From Trichopria drosophilae (taxonomy: Eukaryota; Arthropoda; Insecta; Hymenoptera; Diapriidae): a DNA stretch of 64,000 bases. Positions 35,851 through 46,469 of this stretch are shown piece by piece (position 1 is the first letter of the stretch; every line of letters starts with the position of its first letter). A program made the translations under genes and the position numbers. The notes below the pieces were generated by a model. It made no database searches and was not told the DNA's origin. It saw nothing but the letters and a program-made list of their open reading frames with translations. The stretch spans positions 7,557,001 to 7,621,000 of the forward strand of contig CM059585.1 of NCBI GenBank assembly GCA_030407085.1, written 5' to 3'.

Positions 35851-37240
35851 TTGGTTCTATCCTGATTAGTAGGATAACAAATGTTTAGTAACAGTAACAA
35901 TTTATTTTTCTCCGTACAAAATCATTTTATGTTTAAAATCCTTAATTTCGAGTGTGCTATTGTAGGGTAGTACCCTCTAGTCTCCGAAATATTAGCATTG
36001 ATAAAACCCAACAATATTAATTCAGAAAGTTATGATGTTTGCCTCCGAATACTCAAAATTGATGTCGTTCGGTATGAAATAAAGGAACTTGCAACCCTGC
36101 AACCGTCTTTAACGATAGTCTATCGTGACTAAGCTCATCGCACACGAACAAAAATTGTTTGTTGGTCCAGCCAATAAAGTGGTTAGCATTATTAAATTAA
36201 GTTATTTATACAAATAGACAACCCAGCGGATTTCGGATTATAAGATCTACAGATTTAGTGTGGCTACTAAAAACAAGCTTATATGAAATACATGTAAACT
36301 ACATTATATTTCAAAATGATTAATATATTCATAGTCGATATCTTTCTAATATGAAAGACTTATATTTAAAGTTTTCGAATTCTTTCTGGGTTGTGTATAA
36401 ATCAGTTATTTCTATATAACATATAGGGTTAGAGCTTTAACATTTAAGCGAAGAATAATATTAAACCTTTAACGCCAAAATGTACAAAATTTTGTCATGA
36501 AGTATATCAGTACTTTTGGGTATTAAGTCGCAATGATATAAATACTGTATTAGACATTTCTTATAGCTCAAAACAAAAAAATTTCTTATACATTTAAATG
36601 GCGTTACCTGCAAATGTTAAAATAAACAAACTAAGCGTCGTTAAGTAAAGAAACTATGTGTCTAAATTCTAAATATTATTTTTTGAAACGTGTTAAACAA
36701 TTTTACATACTAGGTAATGAATATAGAATGATTAATACATTTATCAGTAATAAATGTTTCAATCTGGAAAAAGAGTAGATATGGAAACATTCAATAAATA
36801 AATACTTTCACCGTAATACTTCTTCAAACACTAGGTAAGACATTCGTATCTTAATACAACTTTGAAAATGGAATCAGTACAACACCAGAAAAAAAGAGTA
36901 AGATCATACGCAAAACATTTTTTATGACAAAATATGAAAACGACTCATAATAAATTTGGAATAAGAATTTTTTAAATTAATTATATAATTTCATACAGTA
37001 ATTAGTGAAGAACCTATTAATTATTTCAGTATTTTAATTGAAATTATTATTACATAGAAAAGTATTAAATAAACTAGGAATTACATGTTTTAAAAAGATA
37101 AAATCATTTTTAACATTAATTTTTTGTTGAATATAAATTATATAAAATATAAGATTATTTAGTTAATTGGTTATTTTCAATAAACCATTGGTGAAATAAC
37201 CCTTATTGCACAACAACAAAGACTTTACGTTAAAATATAA
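35851..37240. other. AT-rich intergenic DNA upstream of B2
   Basis: No supportable gene or element. Confidence 0.5.
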
Positions 37241-37244
37241 GGCC

Positions 37245-37494
37245 TTCTAATATTAAAAGAAATCAGCATATTCTAAGCTTTAATCAGTTGGAATCGAACC
37301 CGCCTAATCGATCAAAATCCAAATAAATCGATCTAGCATTGAACGCGACTCGTCTCGAAAAAGGTAAAATGAAAGGTCCTAAAATTTGAAAAAAGTCGTA
37401 AAATCGAAATATGCTAATGCCTGGCGAAACACGAAATTTGGCAGTAGTCGGATTACTATAAAATGAGAGGCTTCTTCCATTGGAGGTACAGTGT
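37245..37494 (+). promoter_or_regulatory. Promoter block of cuticle gene B2
   Basis: GAAAGGTCC (37371-37379), ATGCTAATG (37411-37419), TTGGCAGTAGTCG (37438-37450), a 6-base spacer, TATAAAAT (37457-37464) and the initiator CAGT (37489-37492) are all present. The block aligns with B1 and B3 from TTCTAATATT onward. Confidence 0.8.
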
Positions 37495-37536
37495 GATCTT
37501 TCAGCTTCAGCAGAGCTCAACATTCACTCAGTAAAA

Positions 37537-38716
37537 ATGAAAGTGGTGTGTATTTAGAAACATTTTGGATTTCTTTTGTTTCGAAGAAGTTCACTCACAT
37601 TGAAATGTACTAACAATTGGAGTAAATACTTAGTAACGAGTGTTCAATAATACATTATTTTTGAAAAGTACTATTAAAGTCTCAATTAATTTGATAATAA
37701 ATTCAATAATTCTTACTTTTACTCAGGCAGTTTTATATTTGCAAGTGCCATAAATCGTAAATATCAATTAATTTATATGAACATTCAGTTTACATGCGTC
37801 ACTAGCTCAATTTTTAACAGTGCAAATCAATGAAAAGTCACTAGTGTTCGGTCATAATGGAGCTACTGATTTAAGCAGTGGCTCCTTTTCCACTGAAAAT
37901 CAGTGACTATTGCACCGTTTTGACTGTTTCAAAATTGAGAGAGCAGGAAAATTGATTGAAATAAATTTGAACTATTGCACACGATTTTAGAAAACTCATG
38001 TTATTCAGGAAAAAGAATCATTTGAAAATGATATGCCAATAATTTCCAGAAATATCAAAATTGTTGTTGTTACCTTCATTTGCTCATGTTTTTGGCCTAA
38101 TTTTATCAGAGGCTGTTCAATTCAGTAGTTATTTTTAGAAAAATAGTATTTTTTCTACCTTGAAAAGATTTGCCATTAAGCCGATCATGGACTTCAAAGG
38201 AGTATTTAGTTTTGAACGTATGAATAGATAATTAACTTCCAAAAATTAAATTATTTCTAGACTAAAAAAGTTTGGACTACGGGAGGAACCTAATGAAAAT
38301 TATTGTCACAGTTATGTAACACTATGATGTTCTTGCAGGCAATTGCATTCTCGGCATTGTTGGCCATCGCCTTGGCAGCCCCACCTCAGTTGGAGCAGCT
38401 CATTGCTAGGCCTACCCATCTAGGACAATATCAAAAACCCCAGGAGAAGCCACACCATCCAGACCACGTTGTTGTATCGAAGCAGACCCCATCAAATAAC
38501 AATGGACTTGGAAATTACCACTTCGCTTTCGAACAGAATGATGGTCAAGCAAGAGAAGAATCTGCTGAACTCGTTGGAGTTGGAAAAGACCAACACGCTT
38601 TGAGAGTCAAGGGAAGCTACACCTGGACCGACCCAATTTCCAAACACACTTACACCGTCCATTATGAAGCTGACGAATACGGATTCAGACCCCAAGGCGC
38701 TCACTTACCCGTTTAA
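37537..38716 (+). CDS. RR-1 cuticle protein gene B2
   Basis: Two-exon gene, join(37537..37545, 38339..38716), encoding 128 aa. Exon 1 is ATG AAA GTG with donor GTGTGT; the acceptor is TGTTCTTGCAG; phase 0. The signal peptide is residues 1-16 (before APPQ). The linker is identical to that of B1. The Rebers-Riddiford domain runs about 60-120 with GSYTWTDP and YEADEYGF, and the tail is GAHLPV. The predicted protein differs from B1 at two residues only (Glu/Gln in the KD-H motif and the last residue). The 793-base intron carries a hairpin insert at about 37801-37944 that B3 also has and B1 lacks. The upstream in-frame ATGs at 38303 and 38324 are intronic. Secreted chitin-binding cuticle protein by family. 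Confidence 0.95.
37801..37944. mobile_element. Intronic hairpin element in B2
   Basis: CTCAATTTTTAACAGTG at the left pairs with CACCGTTTTGACTGTTTCAAAATTGAG at the right, and a central TCACTAG/CAGTGACT pair nests inside. The same insert lies in the B3 intron at about 42944-43094. Confidence 0.6.
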
Positions 38717-38742
38717 TTCTTTACTTCACTCTCTAGTTCGTT

Positions 38743-38748
38743 AATAAA
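38743..38748 (+). terminator. Poly(A) signal of B2
   Basis: AATAAA lies about 27 bases after the stop, at the same distance as in B1. Confidence 0.8.
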
Positions 38749-38749
38749 T

Positions 38750-39420
38750 AATTCGTTCGTATGGCACTAAAAATGTTTACTTTATTCCTAATTCCTTACA
38801 TTATACTTAGACCATATTGTTCTTGGTTTCAAAAACTTAAATTAAGAGAAGTATAAATTATGAAAAGTGGGCAACCAATTCCGACCAGTTTTCTCAACAG
38901 TTTTATTGCAGGACTTATTTCAATCGTCAGCGTTCGCCAAGTAGATCATAAAGGGAAGTGGTAAAATATTTCTATGCTTCTTAGTCGTGTCAAACAAGTA
39001 TTCTGATTTTCTTAGGTTTTCCATAATTTCATCGTTCCAGTTACATGCACATACGTGCCGAAATGTTTATACATTTTTTTTCGATTGTCAACTAGGTTCA
39101 CTATCTTAGTATTTGTATGGAAAAAACTGTTTCTGCAGTAACTATAGGACCAAAAGCTAACAAGACGCATCATCAAAGCATACTTTAAAGGCTTGCATGT
39201 AATAGATTTATATTTAGAAATATCAACAAGTTCGTATCACTAATTCTAAGTTAAGCACTAGAAATCCCTCTGAAATAATGGAGTAAATGAATATTGCTTC
39301 GAAGACATTTTTATTTGACACATGCGCTATACAATTGTTCAAACTGTATTGACGGTTTAATAACGAAACCTTTTCCTAGTCCGGGGAAGATAATATTTTT
39401 TTCAACTCCGTGCCAGTACC
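38750..39420. other. 3' flank of B2, no further gene
   Basis: The first 150 bases keep weak similarity to the B1 and B3 flanks (GGGCAACCAATTCCGA, TTTTATTGCA). The rest is unassigned. Confidence 0.4.
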
Positions 39421-39424
39421 CGTA

Positions 39425-39535
39425 TTCTATAAGTCGGTATTAACAATAACGTTAACGTTACTGTCGATAACGACAATATCCTGGACCGTGGTTGGTTGGA
39501 ATTGTCATAACGTCGACGTTATTCGTAATAACGAG
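39425..39535. repeat. Imperfect hairpin, AACGTTAACGTTA-type
   Basis: TATTAACAATAACGTTAACG and GATAACGACAATATCC are mirrored by GGAATTGTCATAACGTCGAC and GTTATTCGTAATAAC. It is likely a small TIR element. Confidence 0.55.
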
Positions 39536-40137
39536 TTACAGAATGAAGGCACAGAAACGAAGTAAAAGCAAAATAGTTTCAATCATTCGCAAATCACATT
39601 CTTCGCATACCTGTATCGTAATATACTATTAGTGATAAATAAACAGATACCTACATGCGGAGTTGAAAGTATTTCTCTAAAATAACAATCGATGTACAAA
39701 GTGTAAACAAACCGAAAAATGGCAAGTAGGGGTCAATGTATATATAATATATGTGGTAATAGTATGTCAACATGATGTTTTGTTTACAAACTAAACGGTA
39801 AGTGTCATTTCCGACAATCTAAATATTTAATATATATTGCACAAGGGCTAGAATAATAAATCGTACCGATTTTAGAGTGGAATATTATGACCAATGATTC
39901 ATACCGGTTAGGGTATGGCTATGTACAGATTCCGCATCGGTGTTCGATATAATATAGTCCTCTCTCTGTAAATGTTTGAATGTTTCTTTCCATAATTATT
40001 GTCTTCCTAATTCCATCCGTAAACGTAGTCCCAAAATATTCCGTAATTGTTGTCCACGTTCTCCCTTCCATAGGTGCATCGTAAGAAAAAGGGTACACTC
40101 ATGAATGCGTACGTATATGTTCTATTACCTGTTCCAT

Positions 40138-40275
40138 ATATGGAGAAGGGGAAGTGGGAACGGCGGTCAAGCATTTATGGGAGCACGAGGGGAACTTCGT
40201 GTTCGTCCCCGACCGGACAGCAATTACGGAGGGAGGACTGTACCGATTCAAACGGAGCCTTTCAACGAGATCTTA
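40138..40275 (+). pseudogene. GC-rich coding-like fragment of unknown identity
   Basis: Within AT-rich DNA, about 140 bases have balanced composition and one frame encodes GEGEVGTAVKHLWEHEGNF followed by VFVPDRTAITEGGLYRFKRS. This is a globular-looking, charged and aromatic peptide, unlike chance ORFs here. It then runs into Phe/Tyr/Ser-rich low-complexity sequence. I do not recognise the protein, and I see no start, splice partners or promoter. It may be a gene fragment or an exon of an element. Confidence 0.3.
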
Positions 40276-40509
40276 CATTGAAATATATTTCCAGTTTTTC
40301 TCTATATATTCTGTTTTACTGCTCCACTCTTTGTCGCTTCAACTATATGGCGCCTTTACTAGCTTACCTCAACATTTCTTCGTCGAAATGCAGAAATTTC
40401 AGGAAAATTCTTACGAAAAAAGGGTGAACTTTGCACAATACTTTTTCATGCATAATTTAATGTTTCTTGGTGTGACGGCGCATTTAATGAGGTGGAAAAA
40501 AGGAATGTA

Positions 40510-41205
40510 AACATAAGTCGTTCAAATGCGAACGAAACGCGACGATAACATAAAATAACGGGGCATTTAAGGCCAGAAAAACTTATTTTACTATTAGGAA
40601 AAAGTGACTAGTTAACCCCACATAATAATAAAAAAACAAGAACTATTACATTAAAAAGCGTTTCGCACTTGGCTACCAGCTGTGCTCATGAGTAGGGATC
40701 TGGTAGTCGTACCCTGGACGCGTGTTTTAATTATTTTGAAATTGTATAAATGTTTGCACTATTTCGAGTTTTGAGGGAAACTTTTTCATGCAGTACCTCA
40801 CAGCAAACTATTAGAAATATATTTCACCGTATTTTTTGCTGTAATGTTTTGTTTCCGGTTTAGTTATGTGGGATTCCAACCGCACACTAGTCCTGTCATA
40901 CCGAAAAAGTGCTGGTAAGAAAGTTCAAGAAAACAAAGAATTCGATACATTTATTCAATTACGCACGCGTCCCATATATTGTTATGAGTTTAATCGCTTT
41001 TTCGGAGTTTACAAATGTGTGAATACGTGTTTTATGCAAGAAAAAAAAATGGAAAGCGACGAAAGCACTGGGCTATTGGTGATTATTCTACCGGACTCAC
41101 AGGAGCTTGTACTCTACTGCAGAAACAAATTTTTTCATGCACGATTAAAGACAGTAAACCTAATTGCCAATTGAACAGAAACTGATTCTTTATTTCTGGA
41201 ATTGC
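40510..41205. other. Intergenic; unassigned ORF at 40866-41174
   Basis: A 102-codon frame is open here, but it shows no domain, signal peptide or compositional bias I can interpret. Confidence 0.3.
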
Positions 41206-41211
41206 CCGGAG

Positions 41212-41632
41212 CAGGACGTTTTGGCTCGGCCATTTTGTCGCGGACTTTTTGGAACCAGTTTTTTTTAATAGAAAGAGGGTTGTCCATAAATAAAGCACGT
41301 AACGCTTTTTCAGGTCATTTTTTACCCATACCTCCCTCCAAGTTGTATTATGCAGACATCAGACTGACCCCCCTCCCCTTTCGAATGTTGCAAAACATTT
41401 GGAATGTACGTTAAATTTAAAATATTTGAGTAAAGCAGATGCGAAATTTCGTATTTATGGTGCCCGAACTGTAAATTTCGTAGGAAATAATTTCCTCGTC
41501 AGAATTTCTCCGGATATAATTTTCCGCTGCAGCCGTATTATTTTAAGTATTATTAGGGATAGGCGAAGATCTGTCTGATTAAGTTAGGTGGCAAAAACCA
41601 GTGTGAAATAGTTTGGCGCCAAAACGTCCTGT
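41212..41632. mobile_element. Possible TIR element, about 420 bp
   Basis: GAGCAGGACGTTTTGGCTCGGCC at the left is mirrored by GGCGCCAAAACGTCCTG at the right. Inside is a TTGTCCATAAATAAAGCACG / TAACGC segment followed by C-rich CCCCCCTCCCC sequence. This resembles short conserved ends of insect interspersed repeats, but the family is not certain. Confidence 0.4.
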
Positions 41633-42140
41633 GTCCGAAATTTCCATCTGCCAAAGTGTCCTGACCCTACAGCAGTGATATCTTCATGAATTCCAGTTAT
41701 AGGAGGGAGTATCCATATTCAGAAGGAGAAGCAGTAAAAGAAATATTATTACAACTTTCTACTTAAAATAGAAAAAACCGATAATGAGACCTCATACTCT
41801 ACTGCCGAAAGTTGTCAATATATGTTTCTGGAATTGTAATCTACGAGAGTTTCCAAATCTGCAGCTGATCGATCTCGGAGTTGAGAAGAAATGACAGGTA
41901 TGTCAAAGTGTCAACAATGAAAGCATCGAAAATATAGAAAACTTAAAATTATAATTAGACTTTACTATATCATAGAAGCATTATTTCGAATGGTCTATTT
42001 AGAGAACGATTGTATAAACTCATGCAATAAAGCTGTTCGGAGTTCGTTGCCCATTTCAACTTTTTTTAATTTCAGAATATTTATCTTAAATATAGGTAAT
42101 TAGGAATAAAGTAAACATTTCAATTGCCATACGAACGAAT
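41633..42140. repeat. 3' flank of B3, part homologous to B1 flank
   Basis: About 41845-41965 matches the B1 flank at 31085-31190 in inverse orientation, in line with the opposite strand of B3. Confidence 0.6.
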
Positions 42141-42142
42141 TA

Positions 42143-42148
42143 TTTATT
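42143..42148 (-). terminator. Poly(A) signal of B3
   Basis: TTTATT on the plus strand (AATAAA on the minus) lies about 27 bases past the B3 stop. Confidence 0.8.
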
Positions 42149-42174
42149 AACGAACTAGTGAGGGAAGTAAAGAA

Positions 42175-43378
42175 TTAAGCAGGTAAGTGGGCGCCTTGGG
42201 GTCTGAATCCGTATTCGTCAGCTTCATAATGGACAGTGTAGGTGTGTTTGGAAATTGGGTCAGTCCAGGTGTAGCTTCCCTTGACTCTCAAGGCATGTTG
42301 GTCTTTTCCAACTCCAACGAGTTCAGCAGATTCTTCTCTTGCTTGACCATCATTCTGTTCGAAAGCGAAGTGGTAATTTCCAAGACCATTGTTGTTTGAT
42401 GGGGTTAGTTTCGATACAACAACGTGGTCTGGATGGTGTGGCTTCTCCTGGGGTTTTTGGTGTTGTCCTAACTGTGTAGGCCTAGCAATGAGATGCTCCA
42501 ACTGAGGTGGGGCTGCCAAGGCGACGGCCATCAATGCCGAGAATGCAATTACCTGCAAGAACATAATAGTGTTACATAATTGTGACAATCATTTTCAATA
42601 GGTTCCTCCCGTAGCCCAAACTTTTCAGTCTAGAAGTAATTTAATTTTTCTAGGTTAATTATCTATTTATACGTTCAAAACTAAATACTCCTTTGAAGTC
42701 CATGATCGGCTTAATGGCAAATCTTTTCAAGGTAGAAAAAATACTATTTTTCTAAAAATAACTACTGGATTGAACAGCCTCTGATAAAATTAGGCCAAAA
42801 ACATGAGCAAATGAAGGTAACAACAACAATTTTGATATTTCTGGAAATTATTGACATATCATTTTCAAATTACTTTTTCCTGAATAACATGAGTTTTCTA
42901 AAATCGTGTGTGATAGTTCAAGTTTATGTAAATTAATTTTCCTGCTCTCTTAATTTTGAAACAGTGAAAACAGTGCATAGTCAATGATAGACAGTAGAAT
43001 AGGAACAACTGTTTTCAATCAGCAGCTCCATTGCCACCGAAACCAGTGACTATTCAGTTTTTCAACGAGTTTCACTGTTTTAAATTGAGAGAGTGGTGCA
43101 TGTAAACTCAATGTTCAATTACATTAATTGATATTTACAAATGTTATAGTATTTGCAAATGTAAAATTGTAGGATTAAAAGTAAGATTTGTTGAACTTCT
43201 AATCATTAACCAAAATTATTATGAAATTTAACAATACTTTTTAAAAGAAACAAAAGTAATTTAATATTATGCACTTGATATTAAATAGTCACTCGAAATG
43301 TTAGTACATTTCAACGCGTGTAAACTTTTTTTGAAACAAAAGAAATCCAAAATGTTTCTGAATACACACCACTTTCAT
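42175..43378 (-). CDS. RR-1 cuticle protein gene B3
   Basis: Two-exon gene on the minus strand, complement(join(42175..42552, 43370..43378)), encoding 128 aa. Exon 1 is ATG AAA GTG with donor GTGTGT; the acceptor is TGTTCTTGCAG; phase 0. The signal peptide is MKVVIAFSALMAVALA. The linker differs from B1/B2 at several sites (for example His for Gln after PPQLE, and a Leu replacing Gln before TPSNNN). The domain again has GSYTWTDP and YEADEYGF, with tail GAHLPA. It is convergent with B2, whose stop lies about 3.5 kb away. The intron is 817 bases and closely matches that of B2, including the hairpin insert. Downstream it is closest to B1, so the gene is a mosaic. Family role: chitin-binding structural protein of cuticle. 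Confidence 0.95.
42944..43094. mobile_element. Intronic hairpin element in B3
   Basis: CTCTCTTAATTTTGAAACAG at the left is mirrored by CACTGTTTTAAATTGAGAGAG at the right. It is the counterpart of the insert in the B2 intron. Confidence 0.6.
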
Positions 43379-43422
43379 TTTTATTGAGTGAATGTTGAGC
43401 TCTGCTGAAGCTGAAAGATCAC

Positions 43423-43672
43423 ACTGTACCTCCAATGGATGAAGCCTCTCATTTTATAGTAATCCGTCTAGTGCGAACCTTCCAAGTTTCGTCAGGCATT
43501 AGCATATTTCGATTTTACGACTTTTTTCAAATTTTGGGACCTTTCGTTTCACCTTTTTCGAGACGTGTCCAGTTCAATGCTGGATCGATTTATTTGAATT
43601 TTGATCGATTAGCCGGGTTCGATTTCAACTGATTAAAACATAGAATATGCTGATTTCTTCTAATATTAGACG
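43423..43672 (-). promoter_or_regulatory. Promoter block of cuticle gene B3
   Basis: On the minus strand: GAAAGGTCC (43537-43545), ATGCTAATG (43497-43505), TATAAAAT (43451-43458) and the initiator CAGT (43423-43426), in the order and spacing of B1 and B2. The pre-TATA box is diverged (ACTAGACG before the common GATTAC spacer). Confidence 0.8.
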
Positions 43673-44510
43673 ACCTTATACTTTATATAATTATATTCAT
43701 ACGCCAGCACAACACAGGTCAAGAATATTTCCAAAATAACTCTTGTCATTTTTTTCAATATTTGTCTACGTAATAATAACACAAATTAAAAATACCGTAA
43801 TTATTGATTGATTCGTATTTTGTAATTCATGTATAATATTGTATAATTAATTTTAAGAGTTATTCTACATATTTGAGATTGATAGGTTAAATATTTTATA
43901 TTTAATACTATTTTATATATTTACTATCCTACAAAAATGCTAATAACAACATTAATATTCGGCATTATGAGCATGAATTTTAAATTATACTGAGATTTTT
44001 CAAAACTAACTTTATTCTCATGTATGCCAAATGCTAGTAATATATTACTTTTAAATAATCCTTTTGTTATTATTTCGTGTAAAAGTTGTCGTACTACTTG
44101 TTAAGTTAGTCAAAATATATGAAATAATGTTATGTTATAAGAACTTTTATTGGTATACGAATATTTGACCTAATGTTTAAAGATAATAATAAGGCGAAAA
44201 GACAGTACTCCCTCCCAACATTAGCCTACAGGCGAGATATTGTCGTAATTCTATACTGTTTCTGAATTAAAAACACTTATTACTTTAAATTTGTAAAATT
44301 ATTTATTTTCGTCCTTTTGGGCTCAATTTTATGGAACTGCCTCGTCTTAGTGGTCAAATTTTTCATTTTTTCAAGGTCTATTATTTTCTCATAGTGTTGT
44401 TTCGTTAACTATTTATCGAAATGAGATAAACAGTAAAAACCCAAAAAATTGCATTTTTTATGACTACCGTAAATTGGGTTAAAGTCATAAAACTTTTAGT
44501 TTAAATTTCT
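43672..44510. other. AT-rich intergenic DNA, no gene seen
   Basis: No supportable feature. Confidence 0.5.
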
Positions 44511-44511
44511 T

Positions 44512-45460
44512 ACGAAGACATGTTTATTTCGGTTCCCCACGAAAATGCATTTAACCCGGCGATTGTTCAAGACTCGAGTTTTTGACATTTATTACGAACA
44601 CTCGTTTGCTTCAACGTTCACCGCGAAAAATTGTTTATTTCAGTGTTTTTCACGAAAACTCGTTTACTTTAAAGTTTACCGCTAAGACTTTGCGTGACTA
44701 ACTTATTAAATATACAGATGGGTTTTTATTGATTTATTTATACAACAAAATATACTTCGCCGTTAAAAACAACCGCGATGGTGAAATACGACTTTCAAGC
44801 AGCCCAAAAAATAATTAATGTTTTAAAACGAACATCAACGATTAAAAACATTCAGAACTTTCAATTAAAAAAAGCGTATAAATGTAAGTTTGATTTAGAA
44901 GAAAAAAAGACTGCGGACTTAAAATGTATTTTAAGCAAGAACTTAGTGCCTGAAGAACACCATGCGTGTTATCGGAAAGTACTTGACACTTGAATAAAAC
45001 ACTATTTTCGAAAATGAGTACATTTATTTCAAATTAAAAATGAAATTACATTCGTAACGAAAATGTCTCCCTTCATCAAATTATATATTTTTTACAATCA
45101 TGAAAAAAGGCATAATCAAGTAATTGCGTTTTGTTTATCCCAATTTTATTTTAAATCGAAATGATACATATTATAGTTAATTTTCAGTGGGCGTCGAAAT
45201 AAACGAGTGTTCGCGAAAAACGCTGAAACAAACATTTCTTCGTGGTGAACAACGACATAAACAAGTCTTCGTGGCGAACAGTCGAAATAATCAGTTCTTC
45301 GCGGTGAGTAACTGAAATAAACAGGTTTTCGCGATGAAAATCGAAATAAACGAATTTTCCAAATAAAATTTAAACAAAACGAGTTTTTGACGGAAAATTT
45401 GAAATAAACATGTCTTCGTAAAAGATTGGAACTAAACGCGTCTTCGTAAGACCCATCGAC
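44512..45460. mobile_element. Foldback-like element with repeat-built arms
   Basis: The left arm (about 44512-44700) and right arm (about 45180-45460) are inverted relative to each other. Each is built of degenerate units of about 32-35 bases, CGAAGACTTGTTTATTTCG followed by a variable CRYCRCGAA stretch. About five units lie on the left and eight on the right. A 475-base centre holds the ORF at 44778-44993. Arms made of tandem repeats are a hallmark of Foldback-type elements. Confidence 0.65.
44778..44993 (+). CDS. Small Lys-rich ORF inside the foldback-like element (hypothetical)
   Basis: Encodes 71 aa starting MVKYDFQAAQKIINVLKR. The protein is rich in Lys, Asn and Ile, likely helical at the N-terminus, with two Cys in the second half and no signal peptide or membrane segment. 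The ATG sits in a fair start context (CCGCGATGG), and an AATAAA overlaps the region just after the TGA (about 44992-44998). I recognise no family. Its position between the two repeat arms suggests it belongs to the element, but a chance ORF cannot be excluded. No promoter stands out beyond an AT-rich stretch upstream. Confidence 0.35.
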   Translation: MVKYDFQAAQKIINVLKRTSTIKNIQNFQLKKAYKCKFDLEEKKTADLKCILSKNLVPEEHHACYRKVLDT

Positions 45461-45527
45461 ATAATACAATAAAAACTACGTATCACGGTATGGTGAAACA
45501 CGTGGCCAGCGGTTATACGTAGTGCGC

Positions 45528-46212
45528 ACTATATAAGGAGGAAGACCGACATACAAGAAACATATAATTACAAGAACTTTTTCACTTACGAAACCACAAT
45601 CGGATAAGAAGAATTCAAAATTTAATTATTTTGTTTTAATAATTTGGACATTGGTAAAAACTGTTTTTTTATGATGAGCTTCTTTAATTGGATTAACCAA
45701 CAATATGGAAAGGAATCTTTAAAACTCCTAAAGGAATGGATGTTCATTAATTCAAGACTCGCTCTACTTATTATGCGAAGAATATTTTTATTAAGATGTA
45801 GAAAACATACATTCATTCCTAAACACATTTATCCTAATCATTTTTCACATAATACTTCATTTTTTTCTAATTCTATAAAATATAAAAATAACCTATTATC
45901 AAACAATCACAAAAAACAACTATTAAATTTGGAAATTAGTGACGTAATCTTACAAATTAATCATTTTTGATCCAGAAAATTACCAAAAATATATATGATC
46001 ATTTTTTTACCACAATGAAATTAGGTTCAATAAGTTTCTTCTATATCACAAATTACATTTTACAAAGAAATTTACAATTTTACATAACTTCCATGACAAT
46101 ATTTCCGATAAGAACAACCACAATTTTGAAGTTAAAGACAAATGGCTAGTCAACCTAGCTGATATTAATATACCAATAGAAATAAAAAACATAATCGGTT
46201 TGGGACATGAGG
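45528..46212 (+). mobile_element. Penelope-like element fragment (N-terminal part of the ORF)
   Basis: A TATATAAGG box (45531-45539) precedes an ORF from ATG 45671 to the stop at 45968-45970 (99 aa, MMSFFNWINQQYGKESLKLL...). It contains FLLRCRKHTFIPKHI, which resembles the N-terminal segment of Penelope-like elements. A frame change after the stop continues homologous-looking sequence, ending KDKWLVNLADINIPIEIKN and then IIGLGHE, like the conserved 'NLS..IP..v...LSLG' segment of that group. Frame shift and stops make it inactive. The RT and GIY-YIG domains are absent. The assignment rests on recall of family motifs, so it is moderate. Confidence 0.5.
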
Positions 46213-46469
46213 AAGTGTCGCTCATTTTTCACTCTGCAAATAGTGTATTTTCACACTACGTGCTACTAGTACAAATACACTAGTATTCTTAAATATATAA
46301 TGGAAGTTGCTTCAAAAACCCTGACAAACATGATACTGACGTGTGTATAGCTAAAAATTAACTGACAATTAAGAAACATTAAAGTATTGAACAAAAATTT
46401 CGTATGAACCAAGAAAAGTATCAAGAATTAATGCTATTCAATGAAGAGTTAACAGTACCATAAAACTTC

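Noticed and set aside
44512..45460. CRISPR-like array from the 33-base repeats
   Set aside because: This is eukaryotic DNA; the repeats are degenerate, lack uniform spacers, and the two arms are inverted, which fits a foldback element.
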